Origin: Burkholderia sp. D-99
Lineage (GTDB): Bacteria; Pseudomonadota; Gammaproteobacteria; Burkholderiales; Burkholderiaceae
Assembly: GCF_011605345.1 (NCBI RefSeq)
Contig: NZ_JAAOXM010000001.1
Coordinates: forward strand, 1,178,001 to 1,242,000
Direction: 5' to 3'
Length of the DNA: 64,000 bases
The translations under genes were made by a program, and so were the position numbers. Numbering within the stretch: the stretch's first letter is position 1; each line of letters begins with the position of its first letter. Of the stretch, positions 51,781-60,880 are shown in pieces. Under the pieces are notes generated by a model that saw only the letters and a list, made by a program, of their open reading frames with translations, did no database searches and was not told the origin of the DNA.

Positions 51781-53307
51781 ATGAACGCCGCAGTTCCTCA
51801 GACCACCCTCGCCCTGCCCACCGCCAAGCTGCTGATCGACGGCGCGTTCGTCGAATCGCAAAGCGCCGAATGGGGCGACATCGTCAACCCCGCGACGCAG
51901 GAAACGATCGGCCGTGTGCCGTATGCGACGCTCGACGAAGTCGACGCCGCGATCGCGTCCGCGCAGCGCGCGTTCCAGACCTGGAAGACGACGCCGATCG
52001 GTGCGCGGCTGCGCATCATGCTGAAGTTCCAGGATCTCGTGCGCCGCAATCTCGAACGGATCGCGAAAACGCTGACGGCCGAGCAAGGCAAGACGCTGCC
52101 CGACGCGCAGGGCGACATCTTCCGCGGCCTCGAAGTGGTCGAGCATGCATGCTCGATCGGCACGCTGCAGCAAGGCGAATTCGCCGAGAACGTCGCGGGC
52201 GGCGTCGACACCTACACGCTGCGCCAGCCGATCGGCGTGTGCGCGGGCATCACGCCGTTCAACTTCCCCGGGATGATCCCGCTGTGGATGTTCCCGATGG
52301 CGATCGTCTGCGGCAACACGTTCGTGCTGAAGCCGTCGGAGCAGGATCCGCTGTCGACGATGCAACTCGTCGAACTCGCGATCGAGGCCGGCGTGCCGCA
52401 GGGCGTGCTGAACGTCGTGCACGGCGGCAAGACGGTGGTCGACCGTCTCTGCACGCACCCCGACATCAAGGCGATCTCGTTTGTCGGCTCGACGCGCGTC
52501 GGCACGCACGTGTACAACCTCGGCAGCCAGCACGGCAAGCGCGTGCAGTCGATGATGGGCGCGAAGAACCACGCGGTCGTGCTGCCCGATGCGCACCGCG
52601 AGCAATCGATCAACGCGCTCGTCGGCGCGGGCTTCGGCGCGGCCGGCCAGCGCTGCATGGCGACGTCGGTCGTCGTGCTGGTCGGCAAGGCGCGCGACTG
52701 GCTGCCCGAGCTCGTCGAGAAGGCGAAAGCGCTGAAGGTCAACGCGGGGCACGAACCGGGGACCGACGTCGGCCCGGTCGTGTCGAAGGCCGCGCATGCG
52801 CGCATCACCGCGCTGATCGACGAAGGCGTGAAGGCCGGCGCGAAGCTCGAACTCGACGGACGCAACGTGACGGTGCCCGGCTACGAGCAGGGCAACTTCG
52901 TCGGCCCGACGATCTTCTCGGGCGTGACGACCGACATGTCGATCTATACGGAAGAAATCTTCGGGCCGGTGGTGGTCGTGCTCGAAGCCGACACCCTCGA
53001 TGAAGCGATCGCGCTCGTCAACTGCAACCCGATGGGCAACGGCGTGGGGCTGTTCACGCAGAGCGGCGCGGCGGCACGCAAGTTCCAGAGCGAGATCGAC
53101 ATCGGCCAGGTCGGCATCAACATCCCGATTCCGGTGCCGGTGCCCTACTTCAGCTTCACGGGCTCGCGCGGCTCGAAGCTCGGCGATCTCGGCCCGTACG
53201 GCAAGCAGGTCGTGCAGTTCTACACGCAGACGAAGACGGTCACCGCGCGCTGGTTCGACGACGACACGACGGCCGGCGGCGTGAACACGACGATCGCGCT
53301 GCGTTGA
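51781..53307 (+). CDS. mmsA: Methylmalonate-semialdehyde dehydrogenase (acylating)
   Basis: CoA-acylating aldehyde dehydrogenase of 508 residues. It converts methylmalonate semialdehyde to propionyl-CoA, or malonate semialdehyde to acetyl-CoA, with NAD. Family features are [32 protein letters not shown] in the Rossmann region and [14 protein letters not shown], in place of the usual ELGG. The catalytic Cys is in [11 protein letters not shown] and the C-terminus has [19 protein letters not shown]. Start 51781 follows GGAGAGTTCA. mmsB follows after a repeat-filled gap. It belongs to valine, thymine and beta-alanine catabolism. Confidence 0.93.
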   Translation: MNAAVPQTTLALPTAKLLIDGAFVESQSAEWGDIVNPATQETIGRVPYATLDEVDAAIASAQRAFQTWKTTPIGARLRIMLKFQDLVRRNLERIAKTLTAEQGKTLPDAQGDIFRGLEVVEHACSIGTLQQGEFAENVAGGVDTYTLRQPIGVCAGITPFNFPGMIPLWMFPMAIVCGNTFVLKPSEQDPLSTMQLVELAIEAGVPQGVLNVVHGGKTVVDRLCTHPDIKAISFVGSTRVGTHVYNLGSQHGKRVQSMMGAKNHAVVLPDAHREQSINALVGAGFGAAGQRCMATSVVVLVGKARDWLPELVEKAKALKVNAGHEPGTDVGPVVSKAAHARITALIDEGVKAGAKLELDGRNVTVPGYEQGNFVGPTIFSGVTTDMSIYTEEIFGPVVVVLEADTLDEAIALVNCNPMGNGVGLFTQSGAAARKFQSEIDIGQVGINIPIPVPVPYFSFTGSRGSKLGDLGPYGKQVVQFYTQTKTVTARWFDDDTTAGGVNTTIALR

Positions 53308-53308
53308 G

Positions 53309-53602
53309 TGGGAAGCATGGGACTGGATTAGGCGTTGAAGTACCAAGTCTGGTTGACCGCAAAGCGTGGGACCGGAATAGGCGTTGAAGTGCCAAGTCCG
53401 GTCGACCGCGAAGCATGGGACCGGATTAGGCGTTGAAGCGCAAAGTCCGGTCGACCGCGAAGCATGGGACCGGATTAGGCGTTGAAGTGCCAAGTCCGGT
53501 CGACCGCGAAGCATGAGACCGGAGTAGGCATTGAAGTGCCAAGTCCGGTCGACCGCGAAGCATGGGACCGGACTAAGCGCTAAAGCGCAAAGTCCGGTCG
53601 AC
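53309..53602. repeat. Six-copy 49-bp tandem repeat between mmsA and mmsB
   Basis: Six units of exactly 49 bp begin one base after the mmsA stop and end at the mmsB Shine-Dalgarno (AAGGAG at 53603). Each unit has GACCGGA and TCCGGTC arms around about 20 bases, so it can form a hairpin. Substitutions are mainly in the loop. The array fills nearly the whole 308-bp intergenic region. Confidence 0.93.
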
Positions 53603-53615
53603 AAGGAGCCTAAAC

Positions 53616-54506
53616 ATGGAAATTGCATTCATCGGACTCGGCAACATGGGCGGCCCCATGGCCGCCAACCTGCTGAAAGCCGGCCACACGCTGACGGTGT
53701 TCGACCTCGACGCGCACGCGGTCGAAGTCGCGGTACGCGCCGGCGCGACAGCCGCCGACTCACCGCGCGACGCGGCTGCGCGCGGCGCGGTCGTGATCAC
53801 GATGCTGCCGGCCGCGCAACACGTGCGCGCGGTCTACCTCGGCGACGACGGCGTACTGGCCGGCGCACGTGCCGGCGCGATGCTGATCGACTGCAGCACC
53901 ATCGATCCCGGCACCGTGCGCGCGGTGGCCGACGCCGCCGCGCAACGCGGCTTCCCTCTCGCCGACGCACCCGTGTCGGGCGGCACCGGCGGCGCGCAGG
54001 CCGGCACGCTGACCTTCATGGTCGGCGCGGACGCCGCGCTGTTCGAGCGCATCCGCCCCGTGCTGCTCGACATGGGCAAAAACGTCGTGCATTGCGGCGG
54101 CACCGGCACCGGGCAGATCGCGAAGATCTGCAACAACCTGCTGCTCGGGATCTCGATGATGGGCGTCTCGGAAGCGATGGCGCTCGGCGCCGCACTCGGG
54201 ATCGACCCGTCGGTGCTGGCCGGCATCATCAATACGTCGACCGGTCGCTGCTGGAGCTCGGACACGTACAACCCGTATCCGGGCGTAAGCGACACCGCGC
54301 CGGCCGCGCGCGGCTACGCGGGCGGGTTCGCGGCGAACCTGATGCTGAAGGATCTCGGGCTCGCGACCGAAGCGGCACGCAGCGCGCACCAGCCGGTGTG
54401 GATGGGCGCACTCGCGCAGCAGCTCTATCAGTCGATGAGCCAGCAAGGGCTCGGCGCGCTCGACTTCTCCGCGTGCGTGAAGCTGTACGAGGCGCAGCCC
54501 GCGTAA
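53616..54506 (+). CDS. mmsB: 3-hydroxyisobutyrate dehydrogenase
   Basis: NAD-dependent enzyme of 296 residues that oxidises 3-hydroxyisobutyrate to methylmalonate semialdehyde, the substrate of MmsA. The nucleotide-binding N-terminus is IAFIGLGNMGGPMAANLLKAGH. DAPVSGGTGGAQAGTLTFMVG is the substrate loop, and the catalytic lysine is in GQIAKICNNLLLG (about residue 170). AAGGAGCCTAAAC precedes the ATG. It follows mmsA across the 49-bp repeat array and is closed by a strong terminator. Confidence 0.93.
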   Translation: MEIAFIGLGNMGGPMAANLLKAGHTLTVFDLDAHAVEVAVRAGATAADSPRDAAARGAVVITMLPAAQHVRAVYLGDDGVLAGARAGAMLIDCSTIDPGTVRAVADAAAQRGFPLADAPVSGGTGGAQAGTLTFMVGADAALFERIRPVLLDMGKNVVHCGGTGTGQIAKICNNLLLGISMMGVSEAMALGAALGIDPSVLAGIINTSTGRCWSSDTYNPYPGVSDTAPAARGYAGGFAANLMLKDLGLATEAARSAHQPVWMGALAQQLYQSMSQQGLGALDFSACVKLYEAQPA

Positions 54507-54532
54507 CCGCCGCAGCCGACGCCGGACGTGCG

Positions 54533-54569
54533 CCGACCCGCGATGTGCCTGAACGGCATCGCGGGTCGG
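54533..54569 (+). terminator. Terminator after mmsB
   Basis: CCGACCCGCGATG pairs perfectly with CATCGCGGGTCGG around an 11-base loop, and TTT follows. It lies 27 bp after the mmsB stop. Confidence 0.75.
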
Positions 54570-54627
54570 TTTGCATCGGGGAGAAGGAAAACGCGGACGG
54601 CGACGACACGCCGACGCCACCGGTCGT

Positions 54628-54960
54628 TCAACTGCGCGGGTTCGACGCCGTCTCGAAGGTCGGATGGCACTCGAACGCGAGTTCGGCGCGCGCGCCGACA
54701 CGGCTGCCGCCGGTCAGCGATTCCTGCTTCAGGCTCGCGCGCATGCCGCGCTGCGTGCAGTAGTTGCTGGCTTCGTCGATGGCCTTCGTATGGGCATCGG
54801 CCCACGTCGTCGACACGCCGACCGTGCGCGTCGTCACGGTAAATACGTTCGGGTTCGACGTCGCGGTCACGTCGGAAGCGGTCGAACACGCGGCGAGCAA
54901 GCATGCAGCAGCCGCGACGGTCAACCATCGCAAGGTTCGAAAGGAAACTGGAGTGGACAT
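54628..54960 (-). CDS. Small lipoprotein of unknown function
   Basis: The precursor has 110 residues, with signal MSTPVSFRTLRWLTVAAAACLLAAC and a lipobox LAAC. The mature part (STASDVTATSNPNVFTVTTRTVGVSTTWADAHTKAIDEASNYC) is a compact alpha/beta domain ending ELAFECHPTFETASN; two cysteines may pair. The family is not recognised. An ATG at 54975 would add five residues. No Shine-Dalgarno is clear for either start. It converges with mmsB. Confidence 0.65.
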   Translation of the reverse strand: MSTPVSFRTLRWLTVAAAACLLAACSTASDVTATSNPNVFTVTTRTVGVSTTWADAHTKAIDEASNYCTQRGMRASLKQESLTGGSRVGARAELAFECHPTFETASNPRS

Positions 54961-55199
54961 GGGGGGAATGCGCACGCGTGTCGACGTGCATTGAGCAACA
55001 TAGGCGACAGTATGCCTGCTCGATCGCCGGAGATCATGCCCCTTTCAGTGAACACATTGTTTCGAATGGTTAAACGATGATGAAAATGGGGCAATATTTC
55101 CACCGATTCGTGCCCCATTTCCGGGCCGTCTGTCGCCAGCAGGTCGTTTTGCCCGATCGGTCCGGCCGCAGCGCGTTTTGCGACCACCGATCCGTGCGC

Positions 55200-55322
55200 G
55201 GCTTCCTGCCTGATCCTTGCCAATGCTTCCGCGAGGTTCCGCCACGCCGGCTGCCCCGCGCGTAGCGCGCGGATATACGCGGCTAGCTCGGCCATCTGCC
55301 GGTCGTCGAATGCGTCGCTGCA
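55200..55322 (-). pseudogene. Remnant of a c-type cytochrome C-terminus
   Basis: Read on the minus strand, the sequence gives SDAFDDRQMAELAAYIRALR and AGQPAWRNLAEALARIRQEA. That is the characteristic C-terminal helix and tail of cytochrome c subunits of membrane dehydrogenases. No CxxCH haem motif or start is present upstream in frame. It lies in the 540-bp gap 54961-55500, which otherwise shows no gene. It is probably a deletion remnant. Confidence 0.5.
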
Positions 55323-55500
55323 TCCGTCCGGATTCCATTCATTTTTCAAATACCGCCCAGCCGAATATTTAATTTCCCATCGCCGCGACCGCCACCCATA
55401 CTCGCGAACAAATCCGAGACATAACGTCCACGGCGGCCGGGCCGTCGCAGCGTGTCCACGCTGCCGGTTTCGCGCCCCGCACATGGAAGGAGACAACGGC

Positions 55501-57033
55501 GTGCAACTGGAAGCCACCCACCGCCCGGGCATCGCGCTCGGCGCGGACGACGCATCGCATCGAACCGATTCGGCCGCGCGCGACCCCGCGCTGAGCCCGC
55601 GGCTGCACAACCCCGACCTCGCGCCCACCAAGGCCGAAGGCCGGACGTGGGGCCGCTACAGCATCTTTGCGCTGTGGACCAACGACGTGCACAACATCGC
55701 GAACTACTCGTTCGCAATCGGGCTGTTCGCGCTCGGCCTGTCGGGCTGGCAGATGCTCGCGTCGCTCGCGATCGGCGCGGTGCTCGTGTACTGCTTCATG
55801 AACCTCACCGGCTACATGGGCCAGAAGACCGGCGTGCCGTTCCCGGTAATCAGCCGGATGAGCTTCGGCATCTACGGCGCGATGCTGCCCGCGCTGATCC
55901 GCGCGGTGATCGCGATCGCATGGTTCGGTATCCAGACCTATCTCGCGTCCGTCGTGCTGCGTGTGCTGCTCACCGCGATCTGGCCGGGCCTCGCCGCGTT
56001 CGACCAGAACGCGATCTTCGGGCTGTCGACGCTCGGCTGGATCACGTTCGTCGCGATCTGGCTCGTGCAGATCGGCATCCTCACGTACGGGATGGAAATG
56101 GTCCGCAAGTACGAGGGACTGGCCGGCCCGGTGATCCTCGTCACGACGCTGTCGCTCGCCGCGTGGATGTTCAGCCGCACGGGCGGCCATCTCGCGATGT
56201 CGATCGGCAAGCCGATGACGGGCCTGAAGATGTGGACGGAGATCTTCGCGGGCGGCTCGCTGTGGCTCGCGATCTACGGCACGCTGGTGCTCAACTTCTG
56301 CGATTTCGCACGCTCGTCGCCTAGCGCGAAGACGGTGCGGGTCGGCAACTTCTGGGGCCTGCCGGTCAACATCCTCGTGTTCGCGACGATCAGCTTCGTG
56401 CTCGCGGGCGCGCAGTTCAAGCTGAACGGCCACATCATCCACAGCCCGACGGAAATCATCGCGACGGTGCCGAACAAGCTGTTCCTCGTGCTCGGCTGCC
56501 TCGCCTTCCTGATCGTGACGGTCGCCGTGAACATCATGGCGAACTTCGTCGCGCCGGCCTTCGTGCTGACGAGCCTCGCGCCGCACCGCCTGTCGTTCCG
56601 CCGCGCGGGCCTGATCAGCGCGACGATTGCCGTGCTGATCCTGCCGTGGAACCTGTACAACAGCCCGATCGTGATCGTCTACTTCCTGTCCGGCCTCGGC
56701 GCGCTGCTCGGCCCGCTGTACGGGATCATCACGGTCGACTACTGGCTCGTGCGCAAGCAGCGCGTGAACGTGCCCGACCTCTATACCGAAGCGCCGACCG
56801 GCGCCTACTTCTACACGCGCGGCGTGAACCGCAAGGCGCTCGCGGCGCTCGTGCCGTCCGCGCTGATCTCGATCACGCTCGCCGTCGTGCCGGCCTTCAG
56901 CGCGATGACGCCGTTCTCGTGGCTGCTCGGTGCGGCCATCGCGGGCAGCGTGTACTGGCTGCTGGCCGATCGCAAACGGCAATACGAAGAGCGCTCGGGC
57001 GAACCCATCGCGGTCGCCTGCGCGCAACACTGA
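55501..57033 (+). CDS. NCS1-family transporter (hydantoin/allantoin/nucleobase)
   Basis: Nucleobase-cation-symport-1 transporter of 510 residues and 12 helices. Family signatures are LHNPDLAPTKAEGRTWGRYSIFALWTNDVHNIANYSFAIGL at the N-terminus and GVPFPVISRMSFGIYGAMLPALIRAVIAIAWFGIQTY in the middle. GTG at 55501 is the start: AAGGAG lies eight bases before it, and the upstream ATG at 55483 would place the ribosome-binding site inside the gene. A racemase of the hydantoin/allantoin type follows after 22 bp, so a hydantoin- or allantoin-like substrate is likely. Confidence 0.85.
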   Translation: MQLEATHRPGIALGADDASHRTDSAARDPALSPRLHNPDLAPTKAEGRTWGRYSIFALWTNDVHNIANYSFAIGLFALGLSGWQMLASLAIGAVLVYCFMNLTGYMGQKTGVPFPVISRMSFGIYGAMLPALIRAVIAIAWFGIQTYLASVVLRVLLTAIWPGLAAFDQNAIFGLSTLGWITFVAIWLVQIGILTYGMEMVRKYEGLAGPVILVTTLSLAAWMFSRTGGHLAMSIGKPMTGLKMWTEIFAGGSLWLAIYGTLVLNFCDFARSSPSAKTVRVGNFWGLPVNILVFATISFVLAGAQFKLNGHIIHSPTEIIATVPNKLFLVLGCLAFLIVTVAVNIMANFVAPAFVLTSLAPHRLSFRRAGLISATIAVLILPWNLYNSPIVIVYFLSGLGALLGPLYGIITVDYWLVRKQRVNVPDLYTEAPTGAYFYTRGVNRKALAALVPSALISITLAVVPAFSAMTPFSWLLGAAIAGSVYWLLADRKRQYEERSGEPIAVACAQH

Positions 57034-57055
57034 ACACACGCATACGGAGTCAGCA

Positions 57056-57784
57056 ATGAGGATCCTGGTAGTCAACGTCAACACGACCGAGTCGATCACC
57101 GACGCGATCGCCGCGCAGGCGCAGGCCGCCGCGTCGCCGGGCACGGAGATCGTCGGGCTGACGCCGCGCTTCGGCGCGGAGTCGATCGAAGGCAACTTCG
57201 AGAGCTACCTCGCGGCGATCGCCGTGATGGATCGCGTGCTGAGCTACGACGAGCCGTACGACGCGGTGATCCAGGCCGGCTACGGCGAACACGGCCGCGA
57301 AGGCCTGCAGGAGCTGCTGACGGTGCCCGTCGTCGACATCACCGAAGCAGCCGCGAGCGTCGCGATGCTGCTCGGCCATCGCTACTCGGTCGTCACGACG
57401 CTCGACCGCACGGTGCCGCTGATCGAGGATCGCCTGAAGCTCGCCGGGCTCGACGCGCGCTGCGCGTCGGTGCGCGCCAGCGGCCTCGCGGTGCTCGAGC
57501 TCGAGGAGAACCCGGCCCGCGCGATCGAGTCGATCGTCGGCCAGGCGCAACGCGCGGTGAAGGACGATCACGCGGAGGTGATCTGTCTCGGCTGCGGCGG
57601 GATGGCCGGCCTCGACCGGCAGATCGAGGAATGCACGGGTGTGCCGGTCGTCGATGGCGTGTCGGCCGCGGTCGCGCTCGCCGAATCGCTGGTGCGCCTG
57701 AAGCTGAAGACGTCGAAGGTCCGCACGTACGCGCCGCCGCGCCCGAAGCGGATCGTCGGCTGGCCCGGTACTTTCGCAAAATGA
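57056..57784 (+). CDS. Asp/Glu/hydantoin racemase family protein
   Basis: The protein has 242 residues. The N-terminus MRILVVNVNTTESITDAIAAQA matches hydantoin and allantoin racemases (HyuE/HpxA-like). The second catalytic cysteine is in CLGCGGMAG (about 182). The first is expected after DAVI-A in 'ACFGDPG' but here is Gly75 in QAGYGEHG. Such enzymes interconvert enantiomers before hydrolysis; with one cysteine missing, one-base or hydrolytic chemistry is possible. It follows the NCS1 gene by 22 bp, and the LysR gene lies 64 bp downstream on the same strand. Confidence 0.75.
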   Translation: MRILVVNVNTTESITDAIAAQAQAAASPGTEIVGLTPRFGAESIEGNFESYLAAIAVMDRVLSYDEPYDAVIQAGYGEHGREGLQELLTVPVVDITEAAASVAMLLGHRYSVVTTLDRTVPLIEDRLKLAGLDARCASVRASGLAVLELEENPARAIESIVGQAQRAVKDDHAEVICLGCGGMAGLDRQIEECTGVPVVDGVSAAVALAESLVRLKLKTSKVRTYAPPRPKRIVGWPGTFAK

Positions 57785-57848
57785 CGACGGTCCGCCGGCC
57801 GGCAATCGCGTTGCGCATGGCCACGGTGTCGCCGGGAGGCGTATCGGC

Positions 57849-59147
57849 ATGCGGGACCCGCTAGACCCGACCACCCTGCCGCGCGACGCGTCCGACACCG
57901 CGGGCGTGCTCGACGTGCTCGATGCGCGGCTGATGCGCATCCTGCTCGTGCTGCTGACCGAGCGCACCGTATCGCGTGCGGCCGTGCGCCTGAACATGTC
58001 GCAGCCGGCGACGAGCGCCGCGCTCAAGCGCCTGCGCACGCTGCTCGGCGATCCGCTGCTGGTGCGCAGCCGCTACGGGATGGTGCCGACCGAGTTCGGC
58101 GCGCGGCTGATCGAACCGCTGCGCAACGCGCTGCGCGTGATCGACTTCATCCGCATCCAGCAGCCGACGTTCGACGCGCGCACGTCGGTACGCACCTACC
58201 GAATCGGCTGCCCCGACTACCTGAACGTGCTGTTCGTGCCGAAGCTCGTCGCGCTGTTCCGCGAACGCGCGCCGAACGCGCAGCTCGTGTTCCATCCACT
58301 TGGCGACGGCTTCGACGACGAGCGCGCGCTGGCCGACGGCGAGCTCGACGTCGTGATCGACAATCGCCCGGCGCGCTCGTCGCGGTTCCGGCAGGACGAC
58401 CTGTTCGACGATCGCGTCGTATGCCTGATGCGCGCGACGCATCCGCTCGCGCGGCGCGGTGCGATGACGGCCGCCGATTTTGCCGAAGCGCCGCAGCTGT
58501 GCCCGACTCCGTCGTGGCTCGAAGCGTCCGGCGCGATCGACCGGCAGCTCGAACGTGTGGGCCTGCAGCGGCGGATCGTCGTCACGCTGCCGCACTTCGA
58601 ACTCGCCGCGCATGCGCTCGTGCGCACCGACATGCTCCTGACCACCACGTACCGGCTCGCGCGGCACTATGCGAAGCTGCTGCCGCTCGCCGCCGTCGCG
58701 TTGCCGGCGGAGCCGCCGGACATCGTGTACCGGATGACGTGGAACGAATCGGGGGCGTGTGTCGACGGCGTGCGCTGGCTGCGCGGGTTGATCGCGGAAG
58801 CGACGCGCGCGTGGCTCGACGCCGAGGCGATGCTGCCCGCGGTTGCCGCGGTTGCGGCGGGTGCGGTTGCGGACGTACAGAACAGCGTGCCTGCCGCGGC
58901 CGATGCAGTCGATGCGGCCGATGCAGTTGATGCAGTTGATGCAGTTGATGCAGTTGATGCAGTCGATGCAGTCGATGCAGTCGATGCAGTCGATGCAGTC
59001 GATGCAGCTGATACACCCGCTACGGCCGATGCGCCCGAACCGGCGCGACGCACACGCCGCAGACAGGCGACGCATTGCCACGCGTCGCACCCGCCGCGCG
59101 TCGCCCATGCGGCGCGCATCCACCGTCACGCGACGAAGCCGCACTGA
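57849..59147 (+). CDS. LysR-family regulator with repeat-encoded tail
   Basis: Regulator of 432 residues, about 110 longer than usual. The NodD-type helix-turn-helix is LMRILLVLLTERTVSRAAVRLNMSQPATSAALKRLRTLLGDPLL, and the effector domain runs to about residue 330. Thereafter an Ala-rich linker and 12 tandem Asp-Ala-Val/Ala triplets (residues 352-387) precede a His- and Arg-rich C-terminus. The tail comes from a 9-bp repeat (58902-59009). It probably regulates the NCS1-racemase genes directly upstream. Confidence 0.82.
   Translation: MRDPLDPTTLPRDASDTAGVLDVLDARLMRILLVLLTERTVSRAAVRLNMSQPATSAALKRLRTLLGDPLLVRSRYGMVPTEFGARLIEPLRNALRVIDFIRIQQPTFDARTSVRTYRIGCPDYLNVLFVPKLVALFRERAPNAQLVFHPLGDGFDDERALADGELDVVIDNRPARSSRFRQDDLFDDRVVCLMRATHPLARRGAMTAADFAEAPQLCPTPSWLEASGAIDRQLERVGLQRRIVVTLPHFELAAHALVRTDMLLTTTYRLARHYAKLLPLAAVALPAEPPDIVYRMTWNESGACVDGVRWLRGLIAEATRAWLDAEAMLPAVAAVAAGAVADVQNSVPAAADAVDAADAVDAVDAVDAVDAVDAVDAVDAVDAVDAADTPATADAPEPARRTRRRQATHCHASHPPRVAHAARIHRHATKPH
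58902..59009 (+). repeat. Twelve-copy 9-bp coding repeat (GATGCAGTT/C)
   Basis: Twelve units of GATGCAGTT, GATGCAGTC or GATGCGGCC run in frame in the LysR gene and encode an Asp-Ala-Val/Ala tail. As 9 is divisible by 3, copy changes leave the frame intact. Confidence 0.95.
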
Positions 59148-59208
59148 CCGGCACGTGCGACAGGCGCAACAGCGCGCCGCTCCGTAGGTCACGCACCTTC
59201 ACGTGCCG

Positions 59209-60780
59209 TCACGCGCCGTCGCGCATCGGTTGCGCAAGCAACTTGTATGCAACGACGGCCGCGACGAGCGCGAGCACGCCGCTCACCGTCAGCGCGTCGG
59301 CGAACCCGCTCGCGAACGCGACGGGCGCCGCCTGTGCGAGCACGCCGGCCGCTGCCGCCGGCACACGCTCGAGCGCCCGCGCCAGGTCGCCGGCCAGCAG
59401 GCTCGACATGAACGGCGCATCGGCGAACGCGCGCAGCCCCGGCGCGGCGGACAGCAGCCGGTCGAGCCGCGCCTGCGTGCTCGCCGCCAGCACCGCGCCG
59501 AGCACGCCGACGGCCGTCACGATCGCCGAGAAGCGCGTCGTCGTGCTGATGCCCGACGCCATGCCGGTGCGATTCGACGGCACGCACGCCATGATCGCCT
59601 TCTGCGTGTCGCCGTTCATGATGCCCGCGCCACACCCCGTCACGAACATGCCGATCGCGACGAGCCGGTAGTCGCCGCTGGCCGTCAGCGCCGCCGTCGC
59701 GAGGTTGCCCGCGCCGATCAGCGCGAGCCCGCCCGCCAGCACGCCGCCGGACGACACCCGCGCGGCAAGCGCCGCGCCGAGCGACGGCCCGGCGATCATC
59801 GCGAACGCGAACGGCAGCATCCCGAGCCCCGCGTCGATCGCCGACATCCCGAACGCGTTCTGCAGGTACAGCGGCAGGAACGTCATCATCACCTGCGCGC
59901 ACGCCGCATAGCCGAACATCGCGAGCACGGCGCCGACGAAGCGCGGCTGGCGGAACAGCGCGAGATCGATCATCGGCCGCGCCTGCCAGCGCTCCGCGCC
60001 GATGAACGCCGCGAACAGCGCGGCGGCGAGCGCGAGCCGGCCGAGCGTCGCGGCCGACAGCCAGCCGTGCGACGGTGCGCCGATCAGGGCCGCGATCGCG
60101 CACGCAAGCGCCGCGCCGAACAGCAGGCTGCCGGCCGCATCCACGCGTTTCGCGTGCGGATCGCGCGACTCGTCGATCGCGACGCGCGCGCCGGCCGCGA
60201 GCAGCAGGCAGACGGGCAGGTTCAGCAGGAACACCCAGCGCCACCCGATCCATTGCGTGATCGCGCCGCCGACGAGCGGCGCGATGGCCGTCGCGATCCC
60301 CATGCACATGCCCCAGATCGCCCACGCGCGCGCCCGTTCGCGCCCCTCCGGAAAACGGTTCGCGATCACGGCGAGCGCGGCCGTCAACAGTAGCGCGGCG
60401 CCGCCGCCCTTCACCGCACGCGCGGCGATCAGCCAGCCGGCCGACGGCGCGACGCCGCAGCCGAGCGACGCGAGAAAGAACAGCGCGAGCCCCGCGCCGA
60501 GCATCCGCTTGCGCCCGAAGCGGTCGGCGAGCCCGCCGGCCGGCAGCAGGCAGGCGGCGAACGCGGTCATGTATGCGCTCACGACCCATTCGATATCGGC
60601 GAAGCTCGCGTGGAAACTGCGCGCGATGCTCGGCAGCGACACGGCGACCACGTTCGTGTCGAGCACGATCAGCGAGCAGGTGGCGGACGCGACGGCGAGC
60701 GTCGCGGCGGCGGGCATGCGGGCGCCCGCGTGCGGGGCGGCGGCCGCGCCTGCTGGCGACACGGGTGAGGACTGGGACAT
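59209..60780 (-). CDS. MFS DHA2-family (EmrB/QacA-like) exporter
   Basis: Proton-driven exporter of 523 residues and about 14 helices. Motif D1, SLIVLDTNVVAVSLPSIA, is in helix 1. GGLADRFGRKRMLGAGL is in loop 2-3 and GWRWVFLLNLPVCLLL is the family motif in helix 6. DHA2 proteins export drugs and small toxic molecules. The ATG at 60780 follows GGAGTTGCCG; a TTG six bases upstream is an alternative. It is divergent from a LysR gene, probably its regulator. Confidence 0.87.
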   Translation of the reverse strand: MSQSSPVSPAGAAAAPHAGARMPAAATLAVASATCSLIVLDTNVVAVSLPSIARSFHASFADIEWVVSAYMTAFAACLLPAGGLADRFGRKRMLGAGLALFFLASLGCGVAPSAGWLIAARAVKGGGAALLLTAALAVIANRFPEGRERARAWAIWGMCMGIATAIAPLVGGAITQWIGWRWVFLLNLPVCLLLAAGARVAIDESRDPHAKRVDAAGSLLFGAALACAIAALIGAPSHGWLSAATLGRLALAAALFAAFIGAERWQARPMIDLALFRQPRFVGAVLAMFGYAACAQVMMTFLPLYLQNAFGMSAIDAGLGMLPFAFAMIAGPSLGAALAARVSSGGVLAGGLALIGAGNLATAALTASGDYRLVAIGMFVTGCGAGIMNGDTQKAIMACVPSNRTGMASGISTTTRFSAIVTAVGVLGAVLAASTQARLDRLLSAAPGLRAFADAPFMSSLLAGDLARALERVPAAAAGVLAQAAPVAFASGFADALTVSGVLALVAAVVAYKLLAQPMRDGA

Positions 60781-60880
60781 CGGCAACTCCGGGGCAACAT
60801 GAACAAGCCGTATGCTAGGCTTGCCCTGTATTGCCTGTCATTGATACTCCGATGCTGTTTTATTGACGAAAATTGCAATC

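Noticed and set aside
53309..53602. CRISPR array at the 49-bp repeats
   Set aside because: The units are contiguous with no unique spacers, and no cas genes are present.
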